NCBI GenBank assembly: GCA_944326735.1
Contig: CALVFC010000048.1
Coordinates: 1 to 9,172 of the forward strand
Length of the DNA stretch: 9,172 nucleotides
Direction: 5' to 3'
DNA from: an uncultured Limosilactobacillus sp.
GTDB lineage: Bacteria; Bacillota; Bacilli; Lactobacillales; Lactobacillaceae
Shown: in pieces, positions 1-7,787 of the stretch
Layout of the letters: every line of letters starts with the position of its first letter
Numbering within the stretch: position 1 is the stretch's first letter
Position numbers and translations under genes: made by a program
Notes under the pieces: model-generated
Databases searched by the model: none
What the model was told of the DNA's origin: nothing
Seen by the model: the letters and a program-made list of their open reading frames with translations, nothing else

Positions 1-1683
1 CAGTGTGACGGCTGGCGCTTGTTCGTCAACATCGTCCTGGTCAGATACCAAGGCTAAGTCAGCTAAGAAATTGGTGATCTTCTGGATGTTGTTATCATCG
101 TCATCCTTATGCTGTTCGTCATATTCCTTAGTAACGGACTTGAATTCGTCTAAGTTTTCCCGTCGAGCCTGAGCTTCCAAGCTGCGGTCGTCCTCAAGCG
201 ACTTGTTGTAGCCACTGTGTTCCAAAATCTCTTCCGTTAAATCAGTCAGGTTCAGGAATTCGGCCTGTTTCGTTAGGTCGCGCATTAATTGACCAAATTG
301 ATCAATCTTTGTTCTCGTCCGGGTGGAAATGTTGTTAGCAATATCGACATTTTCAGCCGCTTGTAACAGTGACCAATGATTTTCATCCGCAAATTCACGG
401 AGGTGTTCGACACTGGTCATCCCAATACCACGCTTAGGTGTATTGACAACTCGGGTGAACGAAATGGAGTCTTGGGGGTTAACAATAAGTGTTAAGTATC
501 CTAAGACATCCCGGATTTCTTTCCGGTCGTAGAACTTGTGACCCCCAACCATCGTATATGGAACGCTGGACTTGAGGAAGGTTTCTTCGATCATCCGTGA
601 TTGGGCGTTAGTCCGGTAAAGGACCGCAAAGCCATTAAAGTTGTAACCGTGCTGGTCGTGTTCTTCCTTGATTTTGGCAACAATGAATTGAGCTTCATCG
701 TGCTCGTTTTGGGCCCGGTAATAAGAGATCTTGTCACCCTTGCCGTTTTCTGTCCACAGGTTCTTCTTTTTCCGTTGGACGTTATTTTCGATCACTTCGT
801 TGGCAGCGTCCAGGATGGTTTGAGTGGAACGGTAATTTTGCTCCAACATTACCGTGTGAGCATCTGGATAGTCACGTTCAAAGTTTAGAATGTTGTTCAT
901 GTTGGCACCACGCCAGCCATAAATACTCTGGTCAGCATCCCCCACAACACACAGGTTTTGGTACTTCTGAGCTAACAGGTTCACCAATTTGTATTGGGCA
1001 TCGTTGGTATCCTGGTATTCGTCGACGTGAATGTAGTGGAACTTGTCTTGGTAGAATTCGAGCGTCTCTGGATCCTTCTCAAACAATTCAATGGTCTTCA
1101 TGATCAAGTCATCGAAGTCCAACGATTGGTTAGCTTCCAGTTCCTGCTGGTACAGCTTATAAGCCCGCGAAACTAACTGTTCGAACATCCCGTTAGCTTC
1201 CTTAGCATATTCATCAGGCGTCTGCAGGGCGTTCTTAGCGTTGGAAATGGCCGACAGGATACTCCGGGGATCAAACTTCTTGGTGTCGATATTCAGTTCG
1301 CTGCAAATCCGCTTCATCAACGTCCGCTGCTCACTAGTATCAGCAATGGTGAAGGCCCGGTTGTAACCGAGTTTCTCAATATCACGGCGTAAAATGCGGA
1401 CACACAGAGCGTGGAAAGTCGATACCCAGACATCCCGTGCACTTTCGCCAAGTAACTTACCAACCCGTTCCTTCATTTCCCGAGCAGCCTTATTGGTGAA
1501 GGTAATCGCCAAGATATTCCAAGGAAGCACACCCTTTTTTTCAATTAGGTATGCCACCCGGTGAGTTAACACCCGGGTCTTCCCTGAACCAGCACCGGCC
1601 ATTACTAATAAGGGACCTTCAGTAGTTAAAACTGCCTCCGTTTGCTTATCGTTCATACCGTCTAATAATGATTGACTACTCAC
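1..1683 (-). CDS. pcrA: ATP-dependent DNA helicase PcrA (UvrD/Rep family), 3' part outside window
   Basis: Superfamily 1A 3'-5' DNA helicase, which acts in nucleotide excision repair, removal of RecA filaments and rolling-circle replication. The 561 codons seen read without interruption from the start to base 1. Visible motifs: Q-motif glutamine near residue 14, Walker A AGAGSGKT (29-36), motif Ia TFTNKAAREM (61-70), Walker B VDEYQDT (220-226), motif III GDADQSIYGWRGA (248-260) and motif IV QNYRST (282-287). The reading is cut at ..PAVTL, just before the expected motif V (TIHAAKGLEF), so roughly the last quarter of a ~750-residue protein is missing. Start choice: an ATG at 1695 is four codons upstream, but the AGAGAGG Shine-Dalgarno directly abuts it with no spacing. 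The GTG at 1683 lies 12 nt from that site and gives MSSQSLLDGMNDKQ, which fits the family N-terminus better. In many Firmicutes ligA follows pcrA, but that would be outside this window. Identity is very secure; the exact start is less so. Confidence 0.96.
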   Translation of the reverse strand, partial: MSSQSLLDGMNDKQTEAVLTTEGPLLVMAGAGSGKTRVLTHRVAYLIEKKGVLPWNILAITFTNKAAREMKERVGKLLGESARDVWVSTFHALCVRILRRDIEKLGYNRAFTIADTSEQRTLMKRICSELNIDTKKFDPRSILSAISNAKNALQTPDEYAKEANGMFEQLVSRAYKLYQQELEANQSLDFDDLIMKTIELFEKDPETLEFYQDKFHYIHVDEYQDTNDAQYKLVNLLAQKYQNLCVVGDADQSIYGWRGANMNNILNFERDYPDAHTVMLEQNYRSTQTILDAANEVIENNVQRKKKNLWTENGKGDKISYYRAQNEHDEAQFIVAKIKEEHDQHGYNFNGFAVLYRTNAQSRMIEETFLKSSVPYTMVGGHKFYDRKEIRDVLGYLTLIVNPQDSISFTRVVNTPKRGIGMTSVEHLREFADENHWSLLQAAENVDIANNISTRTRTKIDQFGQLMRDLTKQAEFLNLTDLTEEILEHSGYNKSLEDDRSLEAQARRENLDEFKSVTKEYDEQHKDDDDNNIQKITNFLADLALVSDQDDVDEQAPAVTL

Positions 1684-1720
1684 GCCTTGTTCCATCCTCT
1701 CTAAAAATCAGTCGGCTCAT

Positions 1721-1726
1721 ATTATA
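1721..1726 (-). promoter_or_regulatory. Extended -10 promoter of pcrA
   Basis: On the minus strand TATAAT (1726-1721) is preceded by TGG, an extended -10 (TGn) element. The hexamer 17 nt upstream is CCCCAT, a poor -35 match, so recognition would rest on the extended -10. A TTGAAC further upstream is only 12 nt away, too close to be the partner. The predicted transcript starts near 1714 with a leader of about 20-30 nt. The site lies just downstream of the terminator of the preceding operon, as expected for an independent pcrA promoter. Confidence 0.65.
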
Positions 1727-1754
1727 CCAAATTTTGCAGTTCAATGGGGTGAAT

Positions 1755-1768
1755 CGAACATGTGTTAC
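1755..1768. promoter_or_regulatory. Possible LexA (DinR) box upstream of pcrA
   Basis: CGAACATGTGTTAC matches 12 of 14 positions of the Gram-positive LexA/DinR consensus CGAACRNRYGTTYG. The left half-site is perfect and the last two bases of the right half are off. It lies about 30 bp upstream of the -10 hexamer (roughly -41 to -54), so it does not overlap the core promoter directly. pcrA is the functional relative of E. coli uvrD, an SOS gene, which makes SOS control plausible. The assignment is inference from one degenerate site. Confidence 0.3.
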
Positions 1769-1800
1769 AAAAAAATCTGCAACCAATTTGATTGCAGATT
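1769..1800 (-). terminator. Intrinsic terminator of the glucosaminidase-xpt-ATP-grasp operon
   Basis: On the minus strand AATCTGCAA (1800-1792) and TTGCAGATT (1782-1774) form a perfect 9-bp stem with a 9-nt loop, followed at once by a run of seven T (1775-1769). It begins 6 nt after the stop codon of the PurK-like gene. The polarity of the T-run fits minus-strand transcription. Confidence 0.9.
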
Positions 1801-1806
1801 GATGAA

Positions 1807-2997
1807 TTATTCAGTTGTTTCTGATTGACCCTGGTCGGCTTGCTCATCGGTTGTTGGTTCCGCCGGCTTGGCATTCCAAACTTCGGTGTTATCAACTTGT
1901 TCTTGCAATGCTTGCAGGTCCTGTTCGCCAGTGACCCAGACAAAGCCGAGCAATGCTTGTGGATCATTACCATCAACATCATTGAAGAAGCGGAACTGCC
2001 AGTTATCCTTCAGTAACCATTGCCGTTGAATGGCCCGGGACTGGTAATTACGTACAACCATCAGTAACCCGGATTGCAGGTTGGTGATGTTGTGAATTGG
2101 CATCCCCACGACTGCCCGGATTTGTTCTTCATACTGGTTAACATTGGTTGTACTGTCATACACGTTAGCAATCGAGGTTAACCCGAGTTCGATATTCTTA
2201 ACGTAGAGGGTTCCGGTGGAGGTAACGTAGAAGTTTACTGAGAAAACACCAGTATATTGCAACGAAGAAGCAACACTCTTAATAATCCGTTGCATTTCTG
2301 TTGCCATATCCGGTGAAACCTCTGCTGGGGCAGCGGCCGAGATTAATTGGCGGTCATCATCATAGTTCAATTCCGCGACGGGGAAGATTTGTAAATCATC
2401 ACCACTAACCGCCGCGGTCAATGTGTATTCATGGGTATGTTCAATCCAGGATTCCAACAGGTAAGTACCCGTATCAATGAATTCAGCTGCCCGGGTAATA
2501 TCGGACTGACGACGAATAATCATTGACTGTTCACCAATCCCCCGTTGAATTGGCTTCAGCAATGCCGGATAACCAATGGAATCAATTGATTGGTAAACAT
2601 CATCGAGGCCGATAACGGTGACGTATGGAGCAATGTTGATGTTCACTTGGTCCAAGAAGGCCCGTTCCATCAAACGGTCCTGGACGATTTCCAAACCGTT
2701 GATCCCTTGTGGAATTGCTGCATATTGTCCCAGGTACCGGAGAATTGAAGAATCAATATTTGGGGTTTGGTAAATAATGGCGTCACATGCTTCGCCAAAT
2801 TGCATTAACTTTTCCTGGTCGTTATATGCGCCATCGATGGTAAAATCAGCCATCTTGGTAATGTTTGGTTGGGCCCGGTCAACGTAAACCCCCACGTTAA
2901 AGCCGGCCTTCTTAGCACATGCAATCAGCGCACCGCCATTGCGGTTAATGCCGATGATTCCTAAAGTGCTGCCCGGGAAAATTGGCTTCGTACTCAT
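1807..2997 (-). CDS. PurK-like ATP-grasp protein with degenerate active site
   Basis: 396 residues with the overall plan of PurK (N5-carboxyaminoimidazole ribonucleotide synthase). There is an N-terminal Rossmann-like preATP-grasp part (~1-110), an ATP-grasp core (~110-300, ending in EEQIRAVVGMP as PurK ends in ..QFEQHLRAVLGLP) and a C-terminal PurK-type domain (~300-375). The functional motifs are lost. The glycine-rich GGGQLG is GINRNGG (16-22). The GYDGKGQ loop is replaced around QRGIGEQS (151-158). The two metal-binding glutamates of PurK align with Asn255 and Asn268. The APRPHNSGH segment is absent after 268, and the C-terminal YGK/RKMGH nucleotide-binding motif is missing. An acidic, Gln/Thr-rich tail (~377-396) follows. 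The start ATG has AAAGGGG 7 nt upstream and lies 14 nt after xpt. PurK activity looks unlikely; a regulatory or different ligand-binding role is possible. Databases may name such proteins PurK or ATP-grasp domain protein. Confidence 0.85.
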   Translation of the reverse strand: MSTKPIFPGSTLGIIGINRNGGALIACAKKAGFNVGVYVDRAQPNITKMADFTIDGAYNDQEKLMQFGEACDAIIYQTPNIDSSILRYLGQYAAIPQGINGLEIVQDRLMERAFLDQVNINIAPYVTVIGLDDVYQSIDSIGYPALLKPIQRGIGEQSMIIRRQSDITRAAEFIDTGTYLLESWIEHTHEYTLTAAVSGDDLQIFPVAELNYDDDRQLISAAAPAEVSPDMATEMQRIIKSVASSLQYTGVFSVNFYVTSTGTLYVKNIELGLTSIANVYDSTTNVNQYEEQIRAVVGMPIHNITNLQSGLLMVVRNYQSRAIQRQWLLKDNWQFRFFNDVDGNDPQALLGFVWVTGEQDLQALQEQVDNTEVWNAKPAEPTTDEQADQGQSETTE

Positions 2998-3011
2998 TTA
3001 CAACACCCCTT

Positions 3012-4231
<1,220 letters not shown>

Positions 4232-4264
4232 TACTTGTATCTCCTTTTATTCTACTAAATGTTA

Positions 4265-4293
4265 ATTGTAGCAAAAATCCGCCGTGCTGGCAG
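4265..4293 (-). promoter_or_regulatory. Promoter of the glucosaminidase-xpt operon
   Basis: On the minus strand, CTGCCA (4293-4288; 4 of 6 to TTGACA) and TACAAT (4270-4265) are separated by 17 nt, and TACAAT is preceded by TGC (extended -10). The predicted start near 4258 leaves a leader of about 25 nt carrying the AAAGGAG site. That is too short for a riboswitch. It lies downstream of the rpsI terminator. Confidence 0.6.
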
Positions 4294-4322
4294 ACGATTA
4301 TCAATATTATTTGCCGAAAATG

Positions 4323-4353
4323 AAAAAGCACCAGCAAAATGCTGATGCTTTTT
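4323..4353 (-). terminator. Intrinsic terminator after rpsI
   Basis: Minus-strand RNA reads AAAAAGCA-U-CAGCA, loop UUU, UGCUG-G-UGCUUUUU. This is a 14-bp stem in which the U.G pair is allowed only on the minus strand (on the plus strand it would be an A/C mismatch). It ends in a T-run and lies about 25 nt after the rpsI stop. Confidence 0.9.
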
Positions 4354-4377
4354 GTATGGAAGCGATAATCGAAAATA

Positions 4378-4773
4378 TTAACGCTTACTAAATTGAGCAG
4401 CCTTACGAGCCTTCTTCAGACCTGGCTTACGACGTTCCTTCATACGAGGGTCACGAGTCAAAAGACCGGCCTTCTTAAGGGCATCACGGAAGTCAGGGTC
4501 AACGTTGAGCAGTGCACGGGCGATACCGTGACGAACTGCACCAGCTTGACCAGAGAAGCCACCACCATTAACGTTAGCTAAAACATCGTATTGACCGTTA
4601 GTCTTAGTAACATCAAATGGTTGGTTAACGATAGCACGTAAGTTGGCAAATGGAATGTAGTCTTCGATTGCCTTACCGTTCATCGTAATCTTACCAGAAC
4701 CTGGTACTAAGCGAACACGGGCAGTAGCGTCCTTACGCCGACCAGTACCGTTGTATTGTACTTGTTGAGCCAA
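4378..4773 (-). CDS. rpsI: 30S ribosomal protein S9 (uS9)
   Basis: 131-residue small-subunit protein whose C-terminal tail contacts P-site tRNA. Recognisable segments: [18 protein letters not shown] (5-22), [20 protein letters not shown] (68-87), [19 protein letters not shown] (108-126) and the invariant SKR end. Start choice: an ATG at 4779 is in frame but only 2 nt from the AAGGAGG site. The TTG at 4773 has an 8-nt spacing and gives [14 protein letters not shown], matching the normal family start, so a TTG start is likely. The Shine-Dalgarno overlaps the rplM stop codon, implying translational coupling with L13. Confidence 0.97.
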   Translation of the reverse strand: MAQQVQYNGTGRRKDATARVRLVPGSGKITMNGKAIEDYIPFANLRAIVNQPFDVTKTNGQYDVLANVNGGGFSGQAGAVRHGIARALLNVDPDFRDALKKAGLLTRDPRMKERRKPGLKKARKAAQFSKR

Positions 4774-4786
4774 TTCCATTCCCTCC

Positions 4787-5230
4787 TTAGATTAAGTTAG
4801 TAATGTCGAGTGTTTCAGGCTTTTGAGCAGCATGCTTGTGGTCTTCACCAGCGTAAACATGAAGCTTAAGACCCATCTTACGTCCCAAGGAGTTGTGTGG
4901 AAGCATGCCCTTAATAGCATGTTCAACCAACTTTTCAGGTTCCTTAGCACGCCAGTCACCAGCAGTCCGTTGCTTCAGACCACCAGTGTATTCTGAGTGA
5001 CGGTAGTAAATCTTGTCAGTAGCCTTTTTACCAGTTAACTTAACTTGTGCAGCATTGATAACAATGACGTTGTCACCAGTATCAACGTGTGGAGTATAGG
5101 TTGGCTTGTTCTTACCACGCAGGATTGATGCGACGACGGTGGCCAGACGACCCATTGGGACATCCTTAGCATCGACAACGTACCACTTGCGATCAACTTC
5201 ACCAGGTTTTGCGATGTATGTCGTTCTCAC
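4787..5230 (-). CDS. rplM: 50S ribosomal protein L13 (uL13)
   Basis: 147-residue early-assembly protein of the large subunit, normal length. It begins [20 protein letters not shown] and carries [15 protein letters not shown] (26-40), the [14 protein letters not shown] signature (107-120) and a C-terminal [10 protein letters not shown]. The frame stays open upstream to an ATG at 5305. The GTG at 5230 is the start because GGAGGAC lies about 6 nt before it and the upstream 25 codons (which read through the leader hairpin) are not L13-like. It is followed 13 nt later by rpsI. Confidence 0.98.
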   Translation of the reverse strand: MRTTYIAKPGEVDRKWYVVDAKDVPMGRLATVVASILRGKNKPTYTPHVDTGDNVIVINAAQVKLTGKKATDKIYYRHSEYTGGLKQRTAGDWRAKEPEKLVEHAIKGMLPHNSLGRKMGLKLHVYAGEDHKHAAQKPETLDITNLI

Positions 5231-5252
5231 GATTAAGTCCTCCAATTTTGTT

Positions 5253-5299
5253 TTTCTTTTACATATAATAGTGTACCGAGTTATTAGATGGAAAAGAAA
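5253..5299 (-). promoter_or_regulatory. Leader hairpin of rplM, candidate L13 leader
   Basis: Minus-strand RNA folds into one long hairpin: UUUCUUUU (5299-5292) pairs perfectly with AAAAGAAA (5260-5253). The stem continues through a C.U mismatch, C-G, A-U, U-A, a second C.U mismatch and UAAUA/UAUUA, and closes on an 11-nt loop ACUCGGUACAC (5281-5271). It sits between the rplM promoter and the Shine-Dalgarno, the position of the known Firmicutes L13 leader, thought to bind L13 for feedback. The structure is seen directly; the family assignment is inference from position. Confidence 0.5.
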
Positions 5300-5310
5300 T
5301 ACCAAGCACT

Positions 5311-5339
5311 AGTATACCTTCTTCCGGGGTTAACGTCAA
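5311..5339 (-). promoter_or_regulatory. Promoter of rplM-rpsI
   Basis: On the minus strand TTGACG (5339-5334) and TATACT (5316-5311) have a 17-nt spacer, giving 5 of 6 matches in each hexamer. The -35 box overlaps the truA stop codon TGA (5338-5336). The predicted transcript start near 5304 lies just before the leader hairpin. Confidence 0.85.
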
Positions 5340-6106
5340 TTGCTTTCGGCATCTTTCCCATAATCTACCGATACTAAATATAAACCACTTGCTGGCGCGG
5401 TCATCCGGGCCTGCGTGCGGTCCTTTGCTGCCAGGACGCGCTTGACATCAGATACCGGTCGTTGCCCACTGCCAATTTCCAGCAGAAAAGCGACCATAAT
5501 CCGAATTTGATTATATAGGAAACCATTACCAGTAAAGTCAAATATCACTTCATTCTGGGCCGGGTCACGTTTAATTTGAATATCATAAACGGTGCGCACG
5601 TTGCTCTTCGCTTGGCTACCCGAGGCAACAAAACTAGTGAAATCATGTTCACCGATAAAGTCCTGGGCTGCTTCCCGCATCTTATCCAGGTCAACTGGAT
5701 ATTTGAAATGGGCCGTATAGTTGCGTTTAAAAGGATTAACAAATTCCCCCTGGTCAACGCGATAACGGTAGGTTTTGCGGTGAGCACTGTAGCGCGCATG
5801 AAAATCATTTGAAACCAGCTCGGCTTTTTTGACCAGGATGTCCAGCGGCAGCAAGCTGTTTAACGCCTTGCGCATTGATTCATTGCTCAAGTGGTAAGGT
5901 AAATCAAAATGTGCCACTTGATTTAACGCGTGAACTCCAGCATCAGTTCGTCCAGACCCAATTACTGGAATTGGTGGATCAGGGTGTTTAGCAATCTTAT
6001 TGACCGCATTCTTAAGCGTTTGTTCAACCGTCCGCTTATGGGGCTGAATCTGGAATCCAGAAAAATTAGCACCATCGTATGCAAATGTAATTTTGTAACG
6101 GTACAT
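5336..6106 (-). CDS. truA: tRNA pseudouridine(38-40) synthase TruA
   Basis: 256 residues, normal size. Isomerises uridines 38, 39 and 40 in the anticodon arm of tRNAs. It begins MYRYKITFAYDGANFSGFQ, and the catalytic motif SGRTDAGVHA carries the nucleophile Asp55. HARYSAHRKTYRYRV, the segment GEHDFTSFVASGSQ and GNGFLYNQIRIMV are further TruA landmarks. The frame is open to a TTG at 6121, but that codon overlaps the GAGGAGGA ribosome site. The ATG at 6106, with about 5-nt spacing, is the start. It lies 15 nt after ecfT, with no terminator between, so it is probably co-transcribed with the ECF genes as in many Firmicutes. Confidence 0.97.
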   Translation of the reverse strand: MYRYKITFAYDGANFSGFQIQPHKRTVEQTLKNAVNKIAKHPDPPIPVIGSGRTDAGVHALNQVAHFDLPYHLSNESMRKALNSLLPLDILVKKAELVSNDFHARYSAHRKTYRYRVDQGEFVNPFKRNYTAHFKYPVDLDKMREAAQDFIGEHDFTSFVASGSQAKSNVRTVYDIQIKRDPAQNEVIFDFTGNGFLYNQIRIMVAFLLEIGSGQRPVSDVKRVLAAKDRTQARMTAPASGLYLVSVDYGKDAESN

Positions 6107-6121
6107 CCCCGTCCTCCTCAA

Positions 6122-6928
6122 TCAGTTAAGAAAATTCCGTAATAACACGAGTCCAATTGTCAAAATGATCATCATGACCATTGCCATTGTGTCACGACTC
6201 CGCCACTGTAATTGGCGAAACTGGGTCCGTGGGGCACCGGTAACATATCCCCTGGCTTCCATTGCCACTGCAAGTTCTTCCGAATGCTGGAAGGAATTGA
6301 CAAATAGTGGAATGAAGATCGGTAAAACATGGTGTAAGCGTGCTACCAAGCCACCCTGATTAAAACGCATGCCCCGCATTTTCTGGGCATCAATAATCTG
6401 GTGCATTTCCGTCATAATGGTCGGGACAAAGCGCAGGGCGATCGACAACATTAACGCCATTTTATCTACTGGAATCCGAATGTACTTCAGCGGCGTCAAT
6501 AGACTCGAGAATGCTTGGGCAAGCTGTAATGTTGGCGTAGTGGCGGTCAAAACGGTCGATGCTGTGATGATGACAATGAAACGGTAAATCAATATCAATG
6601 AATTAACCAGACCGTCACTAGTGATCGACATCCACCCCCAGTGCCAGTAATTGTGGCCACCACTAGAAAATAGAACCTGAAAGGCCGCCGTAATAATGAT
6701 CACCCACACAAAGGGACGAATACCCTGCCAGTACATTTTCAAAGGGATATGACTGAGATAGATGCCCGCAAGTAAAGCTAAAAATAGCCATCCTGTCGTC
6801 CACCAAGTATAGGCGAAGAAAACGGCGATCACGTACCACACGCACATCAATAATTTAGCACGGGCATCAAGACGGTGAAGCGGCGAATCCAGCGGAATAT
6901 ACGATCCAAAGACTAACTGACTATTCAT
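6122..6928 (-). CDS. ecfT: ECF transporter transmembrane coupling protein EcfT
   Basis: 268-residue T component that links the two ATPases to exchangeable substrate-binding S components in the membrane. Hydrophobic segments at about 26-43, 47-61, 73-87, 111-131 and 248-263 surround the cytosolic coupling helices. The two characteristic Arg-Gly motifs are visible: AQKMRG (181-186, usually ARG, here MRG) and EARG (224-227), spaced as in the family, with LPIFIPLFVNSF between them. The ATG at 6928 overlaps the end of ecfA2 by 8 nt. A GTG three codons upstream is less likely. No S component is encoded nearby, as expected for a shared (group II) module. Confidence 0.94.
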   Translation of the reverse strand: MNSQLVFGSYIPLDSPLHRLDARAKLLMCVWYVIAVFFAYTWWTTGWLFLALLAGIYLSHIPLKMYWQGIRPFVWVIIITAAFQVLFSSGGHNYWHWGWMSITSDGLVNSLILIYRFIVIITASTVLTATTPTLQLAQAFSSLLTPLKYIRIPVDKMALMLSIALRFVPTIMTEMHQIIDAQKMRGMRFNQGGLVARLHHVLPIFIPLFVNSFQHSEELAVAMEARGYVTGAPRTQFRQLQWRSRDTMAMVMMIILTIGLVLLRNFLN

Positions 6929-7787
6929 CTTGGTCACCCGCTTTCAACTTTGGGGCGAGCTGCTTTGCCAGATCAGTCACCGACAGTGGCAAGCTGCTTG
7001 CGTGTGGTAAAAGCTGTTGGCCCAGCTGGACCGCTGCTGGTGGCAAAATATGATTGCGGTGCATTAAGTCGGCATCACTAAACAATTCTTGGGGACGACC
7101 AGCAAATTGTAACTGTCCATCACCCATCATTAGCACGCGGTCAGCGCGGTGGGCAATATATTCCAGGTGGTGGGTAATCATAATAATGGTCACGCTGGAA
7201 TGGTGAAGTTGGTCCAGTAACGATAACAGGCGTTGACTAGCACCGGAATCTAGCCCTGCGGTCGGTTCATCTAAAATTAAGACTTGCGGCTGCATTACCA
7301 AAACACCGGCAATAGCTGCCAAGCGCTGCTGCCCACCAGAAAGTTCCAGTGGAGATTGCTGGTAGCGGTCGGCCGGAAAGTTGACCTGCTCCAATGCGGC
7401 TTGAACGCGCTGATTAATCTGAGGCGTTGACCACCCTAAATTACGGGGGCCAAACGCCACATCGTCCCAGACCGTACTAGCAAATAGCTGGTGCTCTGGG
7501 AATTGAAAGACGAAGCCAACTGACTGTTGGACATTCGCCTGTTGAGTCTTGTTGGACTGAGCCGTCAACTGTTGGCCAAGAACGGTCACTGCTCCGCTTG
7601 TGGGCTTTGTTAATCCCGCAATCAGGTTAACCAGCGTTGACTTGCCACTACCTGTCTGACCGATGATGGCGGTAAAAGAACCGCTCGGAATAGTTAAGGT
7701 GACATCCTTAATTCCAGTGGTAGCTAAAGCAGTTCCCGCATGATATGTATAACCTACTGAGTTAAATTCAATCGCTGTTTGAGCCAT
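6921..7787 (-). CDS. ecfA2: ECF transporter ATP-binding protein EcfA2
   Basis: 288-residue ABC ATPase of the ECF energising module. Walker A GQTGSGKST (43-51), Q-loop Gln95 in FQFPEHQLF, signature LSGGQQ (149-154), Walker B VLILDEP (169-175), D-loop AGLD (177-180) and H-loop His206 are all present. The FPEHQLF segment and DEPTAGLD are typical of EcfA2, against DEATSMLD in EcfA1. After the signature it reads QRLAAIAG where QRRVAIAG is usual, and the D-loop continues S rather than P; both are mild deviations. AGGAGG lies 7 nt before the ATG. The gene overlaps the end of ecfA1 by 34 nt, and its own end overlaps ecfT. Confidence 0.95.
   Translation of the reverse strand: MAQTAIEFNSVGYTYHAGTALATTGIKDVTLTIPSGSFTAIIGQTGSGKSTLVNLIAGLTKPTSGAVTVLGQQLTAQSNKTQQANVQQSVGFVFQFPEHQLFASTVWDDVAFGPRNLGWSTPQINQRVQAALEQVNFPADRYQQSPLELSGGQQRLAAIAGVLVMQPQVLILDEPTAGLDSGASQRLLSLLDQLHHSSVTIIMITHHLEYIAHRADRVLMMGDGQLQFAGRPQELFSDADLMHRNHILPPAAVQLGQQLLPHASSLPLSVTDLAKQLAPKLKAGDQDE

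Noticed and set aside
601..888. Plus-strand open frame of 95 codons inside pcrA.
   Set aside because: Antisense shadow of a well conserved helicase gene, hydrophobic composition from reversed codons, no ribosome site or family likeness.
1741..1766. Minus-strand GTTCGATTCACCCC near pcrA, resembling a tRNA T-loop and 3' end.
   Set aside because: The flanking bases cannot form a T-stem, and no anticodon or acceptor stem is present; chance similarity inside a promoter region.
1722..1982. Minus-strand frame overlapping the end of the PurK-like gene and its terminator.
   Set aside because: Out-of-frame shadow that reads through the intrinsic terminator; no recognisable protein.
5231..5305. N-terminal extension of L13 by 25 codons.
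   Set aside because: It would translate the leader hairpin and ribosome site; GTG at 5230 has an ideal Shine-Dalgarno and the family N-terminus.
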